Origin: CAZNKU01 sp045541135
GTDB taxonomy: Bacteria > Bacillota > Clostridia > Monoglobales > Firm-18
DNA: 64,000 nt
Reading direction: 5' to 3'
Assembly: GCA_045541135.1 (NCBI GenBank)
Contig: JAZQIO010000038.1
Span: 49,784-113,783 of the forward strand
The notes beneath the pieces were generated by a model. The model searched no databases. It was not told the origin of the DNA and was given only the letters and a program-made list of their open reading frames with translations. A program made the position numbers and the translations under genes. This document shows, piece after piece, positions 52,201-60,014 of this stretch; the stretch's first letter is position 1; each line of letters opens with the position of its first letter.

Positions 52201-52767
52201 ATGACTAAGAACATTATGATTGTAGGCGTTGGCGGTCAGGGCACTTTGCTTGCTAGCCGAATTTTAGGTAATACAGTTATTAACGAAGGTTATGATGTTA
52301 AGGTTTCCGAAGTTCACGGTATGAGTCAGCGTGGAGGCAGTGTTGTAACGTATGTTAAATACGGTGAAAAAATATATTCACCTATCGTAGACCGTGGTGA
52401 GGCAGACATTATTCTTGCCTTTGAAATGCTTGAAGCTTACCGTGCTTTGCCATATCTTAAAAAAGGCGGTAAGATGATTGTTAACGACCAGGCTATTGAC
52501 CCAATGCCTGTTATTATCGGTGCAATGGAATATCCTGAAAATATTAAGGATAAGCTTGCAGATAAAATAGATTTACTGCCTGTTGATGCTTTGGAATTAG
52601 CTAAAGAGGCAGGTAATGCAAAGGCTGTAAACGTTGTTTTAATCGGTGTTATGGCTAAACTTACTGATATACCTTATGAAAATTGGGTAGAAACAATAAA
52701 AACAACTGTACCTCCGAAGTTTTTGGATGTCAATTTAAAGGCATTTGATTTGGGATACAATTTGTAA
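52201..52767 (+). CDS. iorB: indolepyruvate:ferredoxin oxidoreductase, beta subunit
   Basis: 188 residues of the gamma-type oxidoreductase domain: IMIVGVGGQGTLLASRILG, SEVHGMSQRGGSVVTYVKYG and FEMLEAYRALPYLKKGG. It forms the IorAB enzyme with the preceding subunit. The ATG at 52201 follows the iorA stop by 1 bp and has AAAAGGAGG upstream within iorA. Length is typical. Confidence 0.95.
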   Translation: MTKNIMIVGVGGQGTLLASRILGNTVINEGYDVKVSEVHGMSQRGGSVVTYVKYGEKIYSPIVDRGEADIILAFEMLEAYRALPYLKKGGKMIVNDQAIDPMPVIIGAMEYPENIKDKLADKIDLLPVDALELAKEAGNAKAVNVVLIGVMAKLTDIPYENWVETIKTTVPPKFLDVNLKAFDLGYNL

Positions 52768-52796
52768 TAAAAACTTTAAACTAAGGAGTGATAAAA

Positions 52797-54104
52797 ATGG
52801 CAATATATCAACCGGAAATTGAGTGTATGGACAGAGAAGAACTTAAAAAACTTCAGTCCGAACGACTTGTATGGCAAGTAAACAGAATGTATGATAGAGT
52901 AGAGCTTTTTAGAAAGCGTATGGACGAAGCAGGCTTGAAGCCTTCCGACATAAAAGGTGTTGAAGACCTACATAAGCTGCCGTTTTCATATAAACAGGAC
53001 CTTAGAGATTATTATCCCTACGGTTTATTTGCAGAACCGATGAAGAATATTGTGCGTGTTCACGCATCATCAGGTACAACAGGTAAGCAGATTGTTGTTG
53101 GTTACACAAGAAATGACCTTGATATGTGGGCAGACTGTGTTGCAAGAATGATGGTTGGTATCGGTCAGACTGATGAATCATTTGTGCAGGTTTCATACGG
53201 CTACGGTTTGTTTACAGGCGGTCTTGGTGCACACGACGGTGCTACAAGAGTGGGGGCTACTGTTATACCTACTTCCGCAGGTAACACTTCAAGACAGATT
53301 CAGACTATGATAGACTTTGGTTCTACAGCTCTTTGCTGTACACCTTCATATGCTATGTACCTTGGCGAAACTATTGAAGAAATGGGTGTTAAAGACCAGC
53401 TTAAATTACAGGTTGGTATTTTCGGTGCTGAACCATGGACAGAGGATATGAGAAGAGAAATTGAAGATAAGCTTAACATCAAGGCTTATGATATTTACGG
53501 ACTTTCTGAAATTATGGGTCCCGGTGTTTCTTTTGAATGTGAACACCAGTGCGGTATGCACGTTAATGAGGATATGTTTATACCCGAAATTATCGACCCT
53601 GATACAGGTGAGGTTTTGCCATACGGTGAAAAGGGTGAACTGGTATTTACTACTATTACAAAGGAAGGCTTCCCGCTAATCAGATACAGAACACGTGACA
53701 TCTGCTCACTTGAGATTGCTCCGTGTAAGTGCGGAAGAACTTTTATAAGAATGAACAAGCCAACAGGCAGAAGTGACGACATGATGATTATCCGTGGTGT
53801 AAACGTGTTCCCATCACAGATTGAAGAAGTTCTTCTTAAAGTAAGTGGTGATGACCTTACACCTAATTACCAGATTATTGTTGACCGTGTTAACAATACA
53901 GATACATTTGACATCAATGTTGAAATGAGCGAAAAATTATTCTCTGACGATGTTAAATCCATCGTTAAAATTGAAAAACAGATTGTTGATGCACTAAGAA
54001 GCACACTTGGTATCGGCGTAAAAGTACACCTTGTTAACCCTAAATCTATTGAACGTAGTGAGGGTAAGGCAAAACGTGTTATCGATAAGAGAAAATTACA
54101 CTAA
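52797..54104 (+). CDS. paaK: phenylacetate-CoA ligase
   Basis: 435 residues of the PaaK branch of the ANL superfamily. Motifs are SSGTTGKQIVVGYT, YGLSEIMGPGVSFEC, FTTITKEGFPLIRYRTRDIC and GRSDDMMIIRGVNVFPSQIEEVL. It interconverts phenylacetate and phenylacetyl-CoA. In amino-acid fermenters the gene follows ior and may make ATP from arylacetyl-CoA by running backwards or activate the acid; direction cannot be read from sequence. AAGGAGTG precedes the ATG. Confidence 0.92.
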   Translation: MAIYQPEIECMDREELKKLQSERLVWQVNRMYDRVELFRKRMDEAGLKPSDIKGVEDLHKLPFSYKQDLRDYYPYGLFAEPMKNIVRVHASSGTTGKQIVVGYTRNDLDMWADCVARMMVGIGQTDESFVQVSYGYGLFTGGLGAHDGATRVGATVIPTSAGNTSRQIQTMIDFGSTALCCTPSYAMYLGETIEEMGVKDQLKLQVGIFGAEPWTEDMRREIEDKLNIKAYDIYGLSEIMGPGVSFECEHQCGMHVNEDMFIPEIIDPDTGEVLPYGEKGELVFTTITKEGFPLIRYRTRDICSLEIAPCKCGRTFIRMNKPTGRSDDMMIIRGVNVFPSQIEEVLLKVSGDDLTPNYQIIVDRVNNTDTFDINVEMSEKLFSDDVKSIVKIEKQIVDALRSTLGIGVKVHLVNPKSIERSEGKAKRVIDKRKLH

Positions 54105-54123
54105 TTAAAGGAGATTGATTTAT

Positions 54124-54549
54124 ATGTTTATTAAGCAGATTTCAATTTTTGTAGAAAATAAATTTGGAAGAATTGCTAAAATAGTTGACCTACTTAGTGA
54201 AAAAAACATCAACATAAGTGCTCTTTCAATTGCAGACACAACAGATTTTGGTATTTTAAGACTTATTGTTGATAAATCAGAAGAGGCTGTTGCGGTTTTG
54301 AAGGAAAGCGGTGTTGCCGCAAAGTGCACCGACGTTATTGCAGTAGCAATTGACGACCAGCCCGGCGGTCTTTCAAAGGTTATGGATACCCTTACAAAGG
54401 CGGAAATTACTATTGAATATATGTATGCCTTTGTAGGCAAAAAGGCTGATAAGGCTTTGATGGTTGTAAGAACAGACGATATGGCAAAATCAGTTGAAGC
54501 TTTCAAGGCAGGTAACATAGAACTTGTTACATCTGCAGACGTTTATTGA
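54124..54549 (+). CDS. tandem ACT-domain protein
   Basis: 141 residues with two ACT domains (about 1-70 and 73-141): ISIFVENKFGRIAKIVDLLS and DDQPGGLSKVMDTLTKAEIT. ACT domains bind amino acids or other small ligands. This small stand-alone protein commonly follows phenylacetate-CoA ligase in Clostridia and probably senses an aromatic or branched amino acid for that enzyme (inference). Start at 54124, with AAAGGAG upstream. Confidence 0.88.
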   Translation: MFIKQISIFVENKFGRIAKIVDLLSEKNINISALSIADTTDFGILRLIVDKSEEAVAVLKESGVAAKCTDVIAVAIDDQPGGLSKVMDTLTKAEITIEYMYAFVGKKADKALMVVRTDDMAKSVEAFKAGNIELVTSADVY

Positions 54550-54550
54550 T

Positions 54551-55345
54551 ATGATAGACAGAAGCAGAGCCAAAAAAGTTTTTGCCGACTATGTAAACAG
54601 TTATGATCTGAATATCGGGCAAAATGCTCTTAAAGTAAAGCATACCTACAAGGTTGCCGATATTTCCGAACAAATAGCCAAAGAACAAGACTTAAGTCCA
54701 CTTGATGTGGACTTGGCCTGGCTTATAGGGCTTTTGCACGACATTGCAAGGTTTGAACAAAATAAGCGCTACGGTACTTTTAATGATCTTGCCTCTGTTG
54801 ACCACGCAAATTTGGGTGTGGAAATACTGTTTGCAGATGGTAAAATACGTGATTTTATTGATGAAACAAATTATGATTATATAATAGAAAAGGCAATTCG
54901 TTTTCACAACAAATACCGTGTTGAAGCAGGTCTTGATGACCGCACCATGATGTTTTGCAACATAATCCGAGATGCAGATAAGCTTGATATTTTCAGGGTT
55001 AATCAGGAAAGCTCTAAAGAGGATGTTTACGAGGTAAGCGAAGAGGATTTTAAAAAATCCGAATTTTCGGATGCGATTTTTGAAAGCTTTTTCAACGAGA
55101 AAGTTGTATTCAAACAACTTAAGAAAAATGCGGTAGACGGTCTTGCCTGCCATTTGTCATTGGTTTACGAGCTTGTGTATCCTGCAAGTGTTAAAATTGC
55201 CGTTGAGCAGGGTTATGTAGAAAAAATGATGAGCTTTAAATCTGAAAATACAAAGGCAAATGAGCAGTTAAAGAAGATGTCCGTCAAGCTTAAGGATTAT
55301 ATAAAGCAAAGACTGGAAAAACAAAATATTATAGAATTGAAATAA
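54551..55345 (+). CDS. HD-domain phosphohydrolase
   Basis: 264 residues. HD-superfamily metal ligands: KHTYKVADI (His), GLLHDIARFEQ (HD), DHANLGVEIL, FHNKYR (His) and IRDADKLDIFRV (Asp). It may hydrolyse a nucleotide or phosphoester; substrate unknown. It starts 1 bp after the ACT gene stop with no clear Shine-Dalgarno, so it is probably translationally coupled. The ORF extension 5' of 54551 lies inside the ACT gene and is not used. Confidence 0.82.
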   Translation: MIDRSRAKKVFADYVNSYDLNIGQNALKVKHTYKVADISEQIAKEQDLSPLDVDLAWLIGLLHDIARFEQNKRYGTFNDLASVDHANLGVEILFADGKIRDFIDETNYDYIIEKAIRFHNKYRVEAGLDDRTMMFCNIIRDADKLDIFRVNQESSKEDVYEVSEEDFKKSEFSDAIFESFFNEKVVFKQLKKNAVDGLACHLSLVYELVYPASVKIAVEQGYVEKMMSFKSENTKANEQLKKMSVKLKDYIKQRLEKQNIIELK

Positions 55346-55380
55346 AAACTGCTGTGGATTAATCCACAGCAGTTTTTTTA
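55345..55380. terminator. bidirectional terminator between HD gene and convergent membrane protein gene
   Basis: A 16-bp near-perfect palindrome arm AAAACTGCTGTGGATT with complement. The stop codon of the minus-strand gene is inside it. Confidence 0.9.
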
Positions 55381-55937
55381 TCTTCAGCTTTTTTTGCTCT
55401 GTACTGTTCCTTAATTTCTTCTATTTCCTCAAAGTGCTTTTCTGCCTTTTTATCTATGTGCTTTTTTCTGGCAGTAAGTATTTTATCGCTGAATGAAACT
55501 CCTGCAACACCCATATAATATGCAACTACAGACATTGCAATTGTTACAAGTGCCACAATCAAAGAAATAACAAAGGATGTTCTGTTATTGTAAAATCCAA
55601 TAAATGGCAGGAACCATATTGTATGAATGATTTCCTGAACTGTAAAATTCAAGGCAGGCTTGAAAATTAAAACAATCAGCTCAATTACAAAAGTTATGGT
55701 GATGTAAAAACCCATATATCCAATGGCGTTTAAAACTTTGTTTTCTTTTCTCAGGGCATCGTATTTGCCGAATTTCCACATTTCGGAATATACCAGACCA
55801 AGAGTAATTACGGATGTTACCACAGAAAACAATGCCTGATTATTTCCGAAAAATGGGCTTAGCGGAACAAACAGAAAACCGCTGACCACAATACCGAGAA
55901 TATACGCCGCCAAAATTTTTGCATTCTTTTTTAACAT
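55359..55937 (-). CDS. integral membrane protein of unknown function
   Basis: 192 residues with about four to five membrane helices (about 7-30, 37-53, 68-92, 100-115, 122-145) and a long basic/acidic helical tail (about 150-192, AEKHFEEIEEIKEQYRAKKA) that is probably a cytoplasmic coiled coil. I do not recognise a family. It starts 12 bp after the glycyl-tRNA synthetase stop with no obvious Shine-Dalgarno and is likely cotranscribed with it. Confidence 0.65.
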   Translation of the reverse strand: MLKKNAKILAAYILGIVVSGFLFVPLSPFFGNNQALFSVVTSVITLGLVYSEMWKFGKYDALRKENKVLNAIGYMGFYITITFVIELIVLIFKPALNFTVQEIIHTIWFLPFIGFYNNRTSFVISLIVALVTIAMSVVAYYMGVAGVSFSDKILTARKKHIDKKAEKHFEEIEEIKEQYRAKKAEDKKTAVD

Positions 55938-55949
55938 AATATCAAAACC

Positions 55950-57329
55950 TTAAAATTCAATGTATTTTTCGATGTAAGCTTCAAGCTCATCAACAGAAAG
56001 TCTTATCTGCTCCATTGTGTCTCTGTCACGCACTGTTACGCTGTTGTCTTCTTCTGTATCAAAGTCTACAGTTACACAAAGAGGAGTACCAATTTCGTCC
56101 TGTCTTCTGTATCTCTTACCGATAGAGCCTGCTTCATCATATTCACACATAAATTTCTTTGTAAGCTTCTGATAAATTTCAGTAGCTTTTTCTGAAAGCT
56201 TTTTGGAAAGTGGCAAAACTGCAACCTTAATAGGAGCAAGTGCAGGATGCAAATGCATTACAACACGTGTATCGTTTTCACCAACAGTTTCTTCGTCATA
56301 AGCTTCAACAAGGAATGCAAGTGTAACACGGTCAGCACCCAAGGAAGGTTCAACAACGTATGGAATATATCTCTTGTTTGTATCAACAGGGTCAATGTAT
56401 TCCATAGATTCGCCTGATGTGTTAGCGTGCTGAGTAAGGTCATAATCTGTTCTGTCTGCAATACCCCAAAGCTCGCCCCAACCGAATGGGAACATAAATT
56501 CAAAGTCTGTTGTTGCTTTTGAATAGAATGCCAATTCTTCAGGTGAATGGTCACGAAGTCTTAGATTTTCTTCCTTAATATTAAGTGAAAGCAACCATTC
56601 TTTACAGAAGCTTCTCCAGTATTCAAACCATTCAAGGTCTGTTCCGGGTTCACAGAAGAATTCAAGCTCCATCTGTTCAAATTCTCTTGTACGGAATGTG
56701 AAGTTACCCGGTGTAATTTCGTTACGGAATGACTTACCAACCTGTGCAACACCGAAAGGAACTTTCTTACGGCTTGTACGCTGGATGTTTTTAAAGTTTA
56801 CAAAAATACCCTGAGCAGTTTCAGGTCTTAGGTAAATTTCACTTGAGCTGTCTTCAGTAACACCCTGGAATGTTTTGAACATAAGGTTGAATTTTCTTAT
56901 GTCTGTAAAGTTAAGCTTTCCGCAGTCAGGGCAAACAATGTTGTTTTCCTTGATGTAGTCAAGCATCTGTTCGTTTGTCCAACCGTCTGCAACTGTTCCG
57001 TCAAAATCTTCAATCAATTTATCTGCACGGTGACGTGTCTTACATTCCTTACAGTCAATAAGTGGGTCTGAAAAACCGCCTACGTGACCTGATGCAACCC
57101 ATGTTGTAGGGTTCATAAGTATAGCAGAGTCAAGACCAACATTGTATGGTGATTCCTGAACGAATTTTTTCCACCATGCTTTTTTTACATTGTTTTTAAG
57201 CTCAACGCCTAAAGGACCGTAATCCCATGTGTTTGCAAGACCTCCGTAAATTTCAGAGCCCGGGTAAACAAAACCTCTTTGTTTACAAAGGGATACAATC
57301 TGTTCCATAGTTTTTTCCTGATTTAACAT
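55950..57329 (-). CDS. glyS: glycyl-tRNA synthetase, dimeric type
   Basis: 459 residues. Class II synthetase landmarks: GFVYPGSEIYGGLANTWDYG at the N-terminus, a C-x-x-C zinc site (CKECKTRH and CPDCG), RPETAQGIFVNF, motif 2 GKSFRNEITPG with TREFEQMELEFF, motif 3 EPSLGADRVTLAFL, and an anticodon-binding domain (APIKVAVLPLSKK). It charges tRNA-Gly. AGGAGAG precedes the ATG. The promoter lies 80 bp upstream; the leader is too short for a T-box. Confidence 0.96.
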   Translation of the reverse strand: MLNQEKTMEQIVSLCKQRGFVYPGSEIYGGLANTWDYGPLGVELKNNVKKAWWKKFVQESPYNVGLDSAILMNPTTWVASGHVGGFSDPLIDCKECKTRHRADKLIEDFDGTVADGWTNEQMLDYIKENNIVCPDCGKLNFTDIRKFNLMFKTFQGVTEDSSSEIYLRPETAQGIFVNFKNIQRTSRKKVPFGVAQVGKSFRNEITPGNFTFRTREFEQMELEFFCEPGTDLEWFEYWRSFCKEWLLSLNIKEENLRLRDHSPEELAFYSKATTDFEFMFPFGWGELWGIADRTDYDLTQHANTSGESMEYIDPVDTNKRYIPYVVEPSLGADRVTLAFLVEAYDEETVGENDTRVVMHLHPALAPIKVAVLPLSKKLSEKATEIYQKLTKKFMCEYDEAGSIGKRYRRQDEIGTPLCVTVDFDTEEDNSVTVRDRDTMEQIRLSVDELEAYIEKYIEF

Positions 57330-57409
57330 AATTCTCTCCTATCCGCCGCCGGCTGCGGCAAAAAATTTGAGGTTTTCTTTCATAAAAAAAGATTTACCTA
57401 GTATATTAT

Positions 57410-57439
57410 ATAATACCTTATAATTACTGTTTTTGTCAA
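57410..57439 (-). promoter_or_regulatory. promoter of glyS
   Basis: Minus strand -35 TTGACA (57434-57439), 18-bp spacer, -10 TATTAT (57410-57415). A GC-rich hairpin-forming segment (GCCGCAGCCGGCGGC) lies in the leader just before the Shine-Dalgarno. Confidence 0.65.
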
Positions 57440-57456
57440 TAGTTGGGGGATTTTAA

Positions 57457-58434
57457 ATGAAAAATGTAATAAGCTCCGCAATGGTTTTAACAGGTACGTT
57501 CATTGGTGCAGGCTTTGCATCGGGACAGGAAATTTTGCAATATTTCGGAGTTTTTGGAAAATATGGCATTGCAGGTATTGCAATAAGTTGTTTGTTGTTA
57601 GGACTGTTTACATACTGTACTGCAGATAACATCATTTGCCTTGGCGATAAAAAATATATTGAACAACTGTGTAAATTCAAATGGGTTAATTGTCTTCTTA
57701 ACTGTTATATGCTGCTTATATTCTGTACAATGATAACCGCCTTTGGTGAATGCCTGAATCAGGCATTTGATTTTCCAAAAATATACGGAGTTGTTTTGAT
57801 TGATGTTGTAACAATAATAATACTGTACTTCGGTGCCGAAGGTGTTGTTAAGCTTAATACAATAGTTACACCGCTTATTATAGCAGGTATTGTTTTTGCA
57901 CTTTTTGCAAATAATACAGTAGCAGTCTTTTCGTACAACAGCTTTGCAACCTCTGCTGTGATTTACACATCTTATAATGTGATTTCTATGCCGTTTGTTA
58001 TGGTGGGTATGAAAAATATGTTTCTGAAAAGAAAGAACATAATATTATGCCCGGTAGTTTTTAGCGGAATAATCTTTGCTCTTGCACTTTGTATTCTTCA
58101 AATTTTAAAGGGAGTAAATACAGCGTCGGCAATTCCGCTTTTAGATGCTGTTTCAAAAGGCTATACATTTATATTTGTTTTTGTATTGGCAATGTCTATG
58201 CTTACTACGGCGGTTTCCAACGGCTATGGTTTTGTAAATTCGGTTACGTTTAATAAAAAAACATCTTTAATGTTTCTCGGCATTTTTGCCGTTTTGTTTT
58301 CTCTTTTCAGCTTTGATTTTATTGTAAAATATATCTACAGCTTTTTCGGATATATGGGACTTTATATATTATTTGTCAATTTTTATATTTTTATGAAAAA
58401 CAGAGAAAAACCTCGAAAATTAAAGATAAAATAG
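57457..58434 (+). CDS. YkvI-family membrane transporter
   Basis: 325 residues with about ten membrane helices. The first helix carries GTFIGAGFASGQEILQYF, the signature of the YkvI group within the APC superfamily. Further landmarks are YTSYNVISMPFVMVGMKNM and MSMLTTAVSNGYGFVNS. Substrate is unknown; amino-acid or cofactor transport is plausible by superfamily. GGGGGA precedes the ATG. Divergent from glyS and followed by the tRNA cluster. Confidence 0.82.
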   Translation: MKNVISSAMVLTGTFIGAGFASGQEILQYFGVFGKYGIAGIAISCLLLGLFTYCTADNIICLGDKKYIEQLCKFKWVNCLLNCYMLLIFCTMITAFGECLNQAFDFPKIYGVVLIDVVTIIILYFGAEGVVKLNTIVTPLIIAGIVFALFANNTVAVFSYNSFATSAVIYTSYNVISMPFVMVGMKNMFLKRKNIILCPVVFSGIIFALALCILQILKGVNTASAIPLLDAVSKGYTFIFVFVLAMSMLTTAVSNGYGFVNSVTFNKKTSLMFLGIFAVLFSLFSFDFIVKYIYSFFGYMGLYILFVNFYIFMKNREKPRKLKIK

Positions 58435-58476
58435 GTAAAAATACAAATAATCAGTAATAATTGCGGATAAACGGAA

Positions 58477-58505
58477 TTGATTAGTAAGTGCGTTTTGTGT
58501 ATAAT
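58477..58505 (+). promoter_or_regulatory. promoter of tRNA-Pro
   Basis: -35 TTGATT (58477-58482), 17-bp spacer, -10 TATAAT (58500-58505), 21 bp before the tRNA. Confidence 0.8.
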
Positions 58506-58526
58506 ATAATCCGTTGCCGATAAATT

Positions 58527-58603
58527 CGGGGTTTAGCGCAGTTTGGTAGCGCACCTGGTTTGGGACCAGGGGGCCACAGGTTCAAATCCTGTAACCCCGA
58601 CCA
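58527..58603 (+). tRNA. tRNA-Pro (TGG anticodon)
   Basis: 77 nt with encoded CCA. Acceptor CGGGGTT/AACCCCG; anticodon stem CCTGG/CCAGG with TGG; T-arm GGTTCAAATCC. Confidence 0.95.
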
Positions 58604-58623
58604 CTTTTCTTTTTAAAAAAGTG

Positions 58624-58652
58624 TTGACAAAAGTCAGTTTATATGGTATACT
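58624..58652 (+). promoter_or_regulatory. promoter of tRNA-Thr
   Basis: -35 TTGACA (58624-58629), 17-bp spacer, -10 TATACT (58647-58652). The -35 is embedded in AAAAAAGTGTTGACAA, shared with the rRNA-type promoters at the right edge. Confidence 0.85.
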
Positions 58653-58666
58653 TCTTTAAGTGTTGT

Positions 58667-58742
58667 GCTGGTGTAGCTCAATTGGCAGAGCAGCTGATTT
58701 GTAATCAGCAGGTTGCGGGTTCGAGTCCCATCACCAGCTCCA
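58667..58742 (+). tRNA. tRNA-Thr (TGT anticodon)
   Basis: 76 nt with encoded CCA. Acceptor GCTGGTG/CACCAGC; anticodon stem CTGAT/ATCAG with TGT; T-arm GGTTCGAGTCC. Confidence 0.95.
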
Positions 58743-58762
58743 CTTTTTTATTAATTTAATAT

Positions 58763-58847
58763 GGAAGGGTTCCGGAGTGGCCAAAGGGGGCAGACTGTAA
58801 ATCTGTTGTCAACGACTTCGATGGTTCGAATCCATCTCCTTCCACCA
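58763..58847 (+). tRNA. tRNA-Tyr (GTA anticodon)
   Basis: 85 nt with encoded CCA and a long variable arm typical of tRNA-Tyr. Acceptor GGAAGGG/TCCTTCC; anticodon loop CTGTAAA with GTA; T-arm GGTTCGAATCC. Confidence 0.95.
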
Positions 58848-58849
58848 TC

Positions 58850-58881
58850 AAAAAAGACATAACATTTGTTATGTCTTTTTT
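58850..58881 (+). terminator. terminator of the tRNA-Pro-Thr-Tyr cluster
   Basis: Stem AAAAAAGACATAACA with complement and a minimal loop, followed by T-run. Confidence 0.9.
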
Positions 58882-58940
58882 GATTTTGATTAGGATGGAT
58901 TCGAAGGAGCGGCAATGAATGACAGTCCGGTGTAACACAC
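58882..58940. repeat. short dispersed repeat next to tRNA-Tyr
   Basis: GATTTTGATTAGGATGGATT then CGAAGGAGCGGCA and AGTCCGGTGTAA. It contains an inverted copy of the tRNA T-arm segment (GATGGATTCGAA) and resembles 61445-61503. Confidence 0.55.
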
Positions 58941-58948
58941 GAATAACG

Positions 58949-59890
58949 TTATTTCTGATTGATTGTGTGAAATTCAATGAATTTTTGACATGCATTTGAA
59001 AGATAGTGATTATTTTTTCGATAAAAACAAATGTTTCTTGATATTTCTTCGTCATGAAGTTTATAGTAGTAAAGTTGCGGTTCGGATTCCAGACGTTTTA
59101 TCAAGGTATCGCTTACAAAGGAAATACCAACTCCGGTGCATGAAATATTATATGCGGTAATCTGTTGGTCGAGTGAGAAAATAATTTTAGGATTAATTCC
59201 ATATTTTTTAAACAGCATATTTGCACGTAAACCGGTATCGTTTTCAAGATTTAGTAATATAAAAGTGTAGTCTGCAAAATGCTCCAGACCCACATTATAT
59301 TTTTCGGACAGATGCTTTTGGGATTTGATATCCTTTGCAGTTAAACGATATTTTTTTAGTTTTTCGTTGACAGAGTAATTACGTGGAACAGCCAAAAGGA
59401 GTGTTTCTGTTTTATATACAGTTGAGCTTATCATAGCATTGTTTATTATTGCGTTGTCAATTATTATATCAACGATGCCAAGACTGAGCTTTTCAATAAG
59501 ATTTTTTGTATTGTCTTCAACAATCTCAAAATTAACATGAGGGTATGAAACGTTAAAGGCAGATATCATAAACGGAATCATAAATGACGAGAACAGACTG
59601 CTGCCACCTATTCTGACTGTGCCCTTGACCGTATTTGTGAAATCTGCTATGTATTTTTCAAAATCATGTTCTTTTTCTTCAATTTCGAGTGCATAGCGAA
59701 TATATTCCTTTCCTGCTTCGGTAAGGGCAACAGGAGAGGTAGAACGGTCGAAAAGAGGTGTGGAAATCTTATCTTCTATTCTTTTTATTGATGCACTAAG
59801 CGAAGGCTGGGAGATATAAAGTCGCTTTGCCGCTTTGGAAAAGCTTCCCTCTTCATATACTGCTATAATGTAATGCTTATTGGTAAACAT
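58949..59890 (-). CDS. LysR-family transcriptional regulator
   Basis: 313 residues. The N-terminal winged HTH (about 1-62) has YEEGSFSKAAKRLYISQPSL and a RIEDKISTPLFDRS wing. The effector-binding domain (about 90-300) has RIGGSSLFSSFMIPFM and ISCTGVGISFVSD. Divergent from aspA with a 124-bp gap that holds a palindromic site on the aspA promoter, so it most likely controls aspA. GAGGAG precedes the ATG. Confidence 0.92.
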   Translation of the reverse strand: MFTNKHYIIAVYEEGSFSKAAKRLYISQPSLSASIKRIEDKISTPLFDRSTSPVALTEAGKEYIRYALEIEEKEHDFEKYIADFTNTVKGTVRIGGSSLFSSFMIPFMISAFNVSYPHVNFEIVEDNTKNLIEKLSLGIVDIIIDNAIINNAMISSTVYKTETLLLAVPRNYSVNEKLKKYRLTAKDIKSQKHLSEKYNVGLEHFADYTFILLNLENDTGLRANMLFKKYGINPKIIFSLDQQITAYNISCTGVGISFVSDTLIKRLESEPQLYYYKLHDEEISRNICFYRKNNHYLSNACQKFIEFHTINQK

Positions 59891-59944
59891 ATTGTATGCT
59901 CCTCTATAATTCTTGAGTTATGGGATACTTATTTTAATATGTAT

Positions 59945-59976
59945 TTGATTATATCATAAGATTTATGTATAATCAA
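59945..59976 (+). promoter_or_regulatory. aspA promoter overlapped by a palindromic LysR-type operator
   Basis: -35 TTGATT (59945-59950), 17-bp spacer, -10 TATAAT (59968-59973). The same bases form the inverted repeat TTGATTATA (59945-59953) and TATAATCAA (59968-59976), with an inner CATAA/TTATG pair. A regulator bound here would cover the promoter. Confidence 0.75.
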
Positions 59977-60014
59977 TAGCGGAAATAATACTGAAGAAAA
60001 GAGAGGAACCAAAA

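Noticed and set aside
57330..57439. Possible T-box leader of glyS
   Set aside because: The predicted transcript leader is only about 75 nt and lacks a specifier stem or T-box sequence.
58756..59055. Minus-strand ORF over tRNA-Tyr (VEGDGFEPSKSLTTDLQ...)
   Set aside because: It is the antisense translation of a tRNA gene, a well-known spurious peptide; no Shine-Dalgarno and overlaps lysR.
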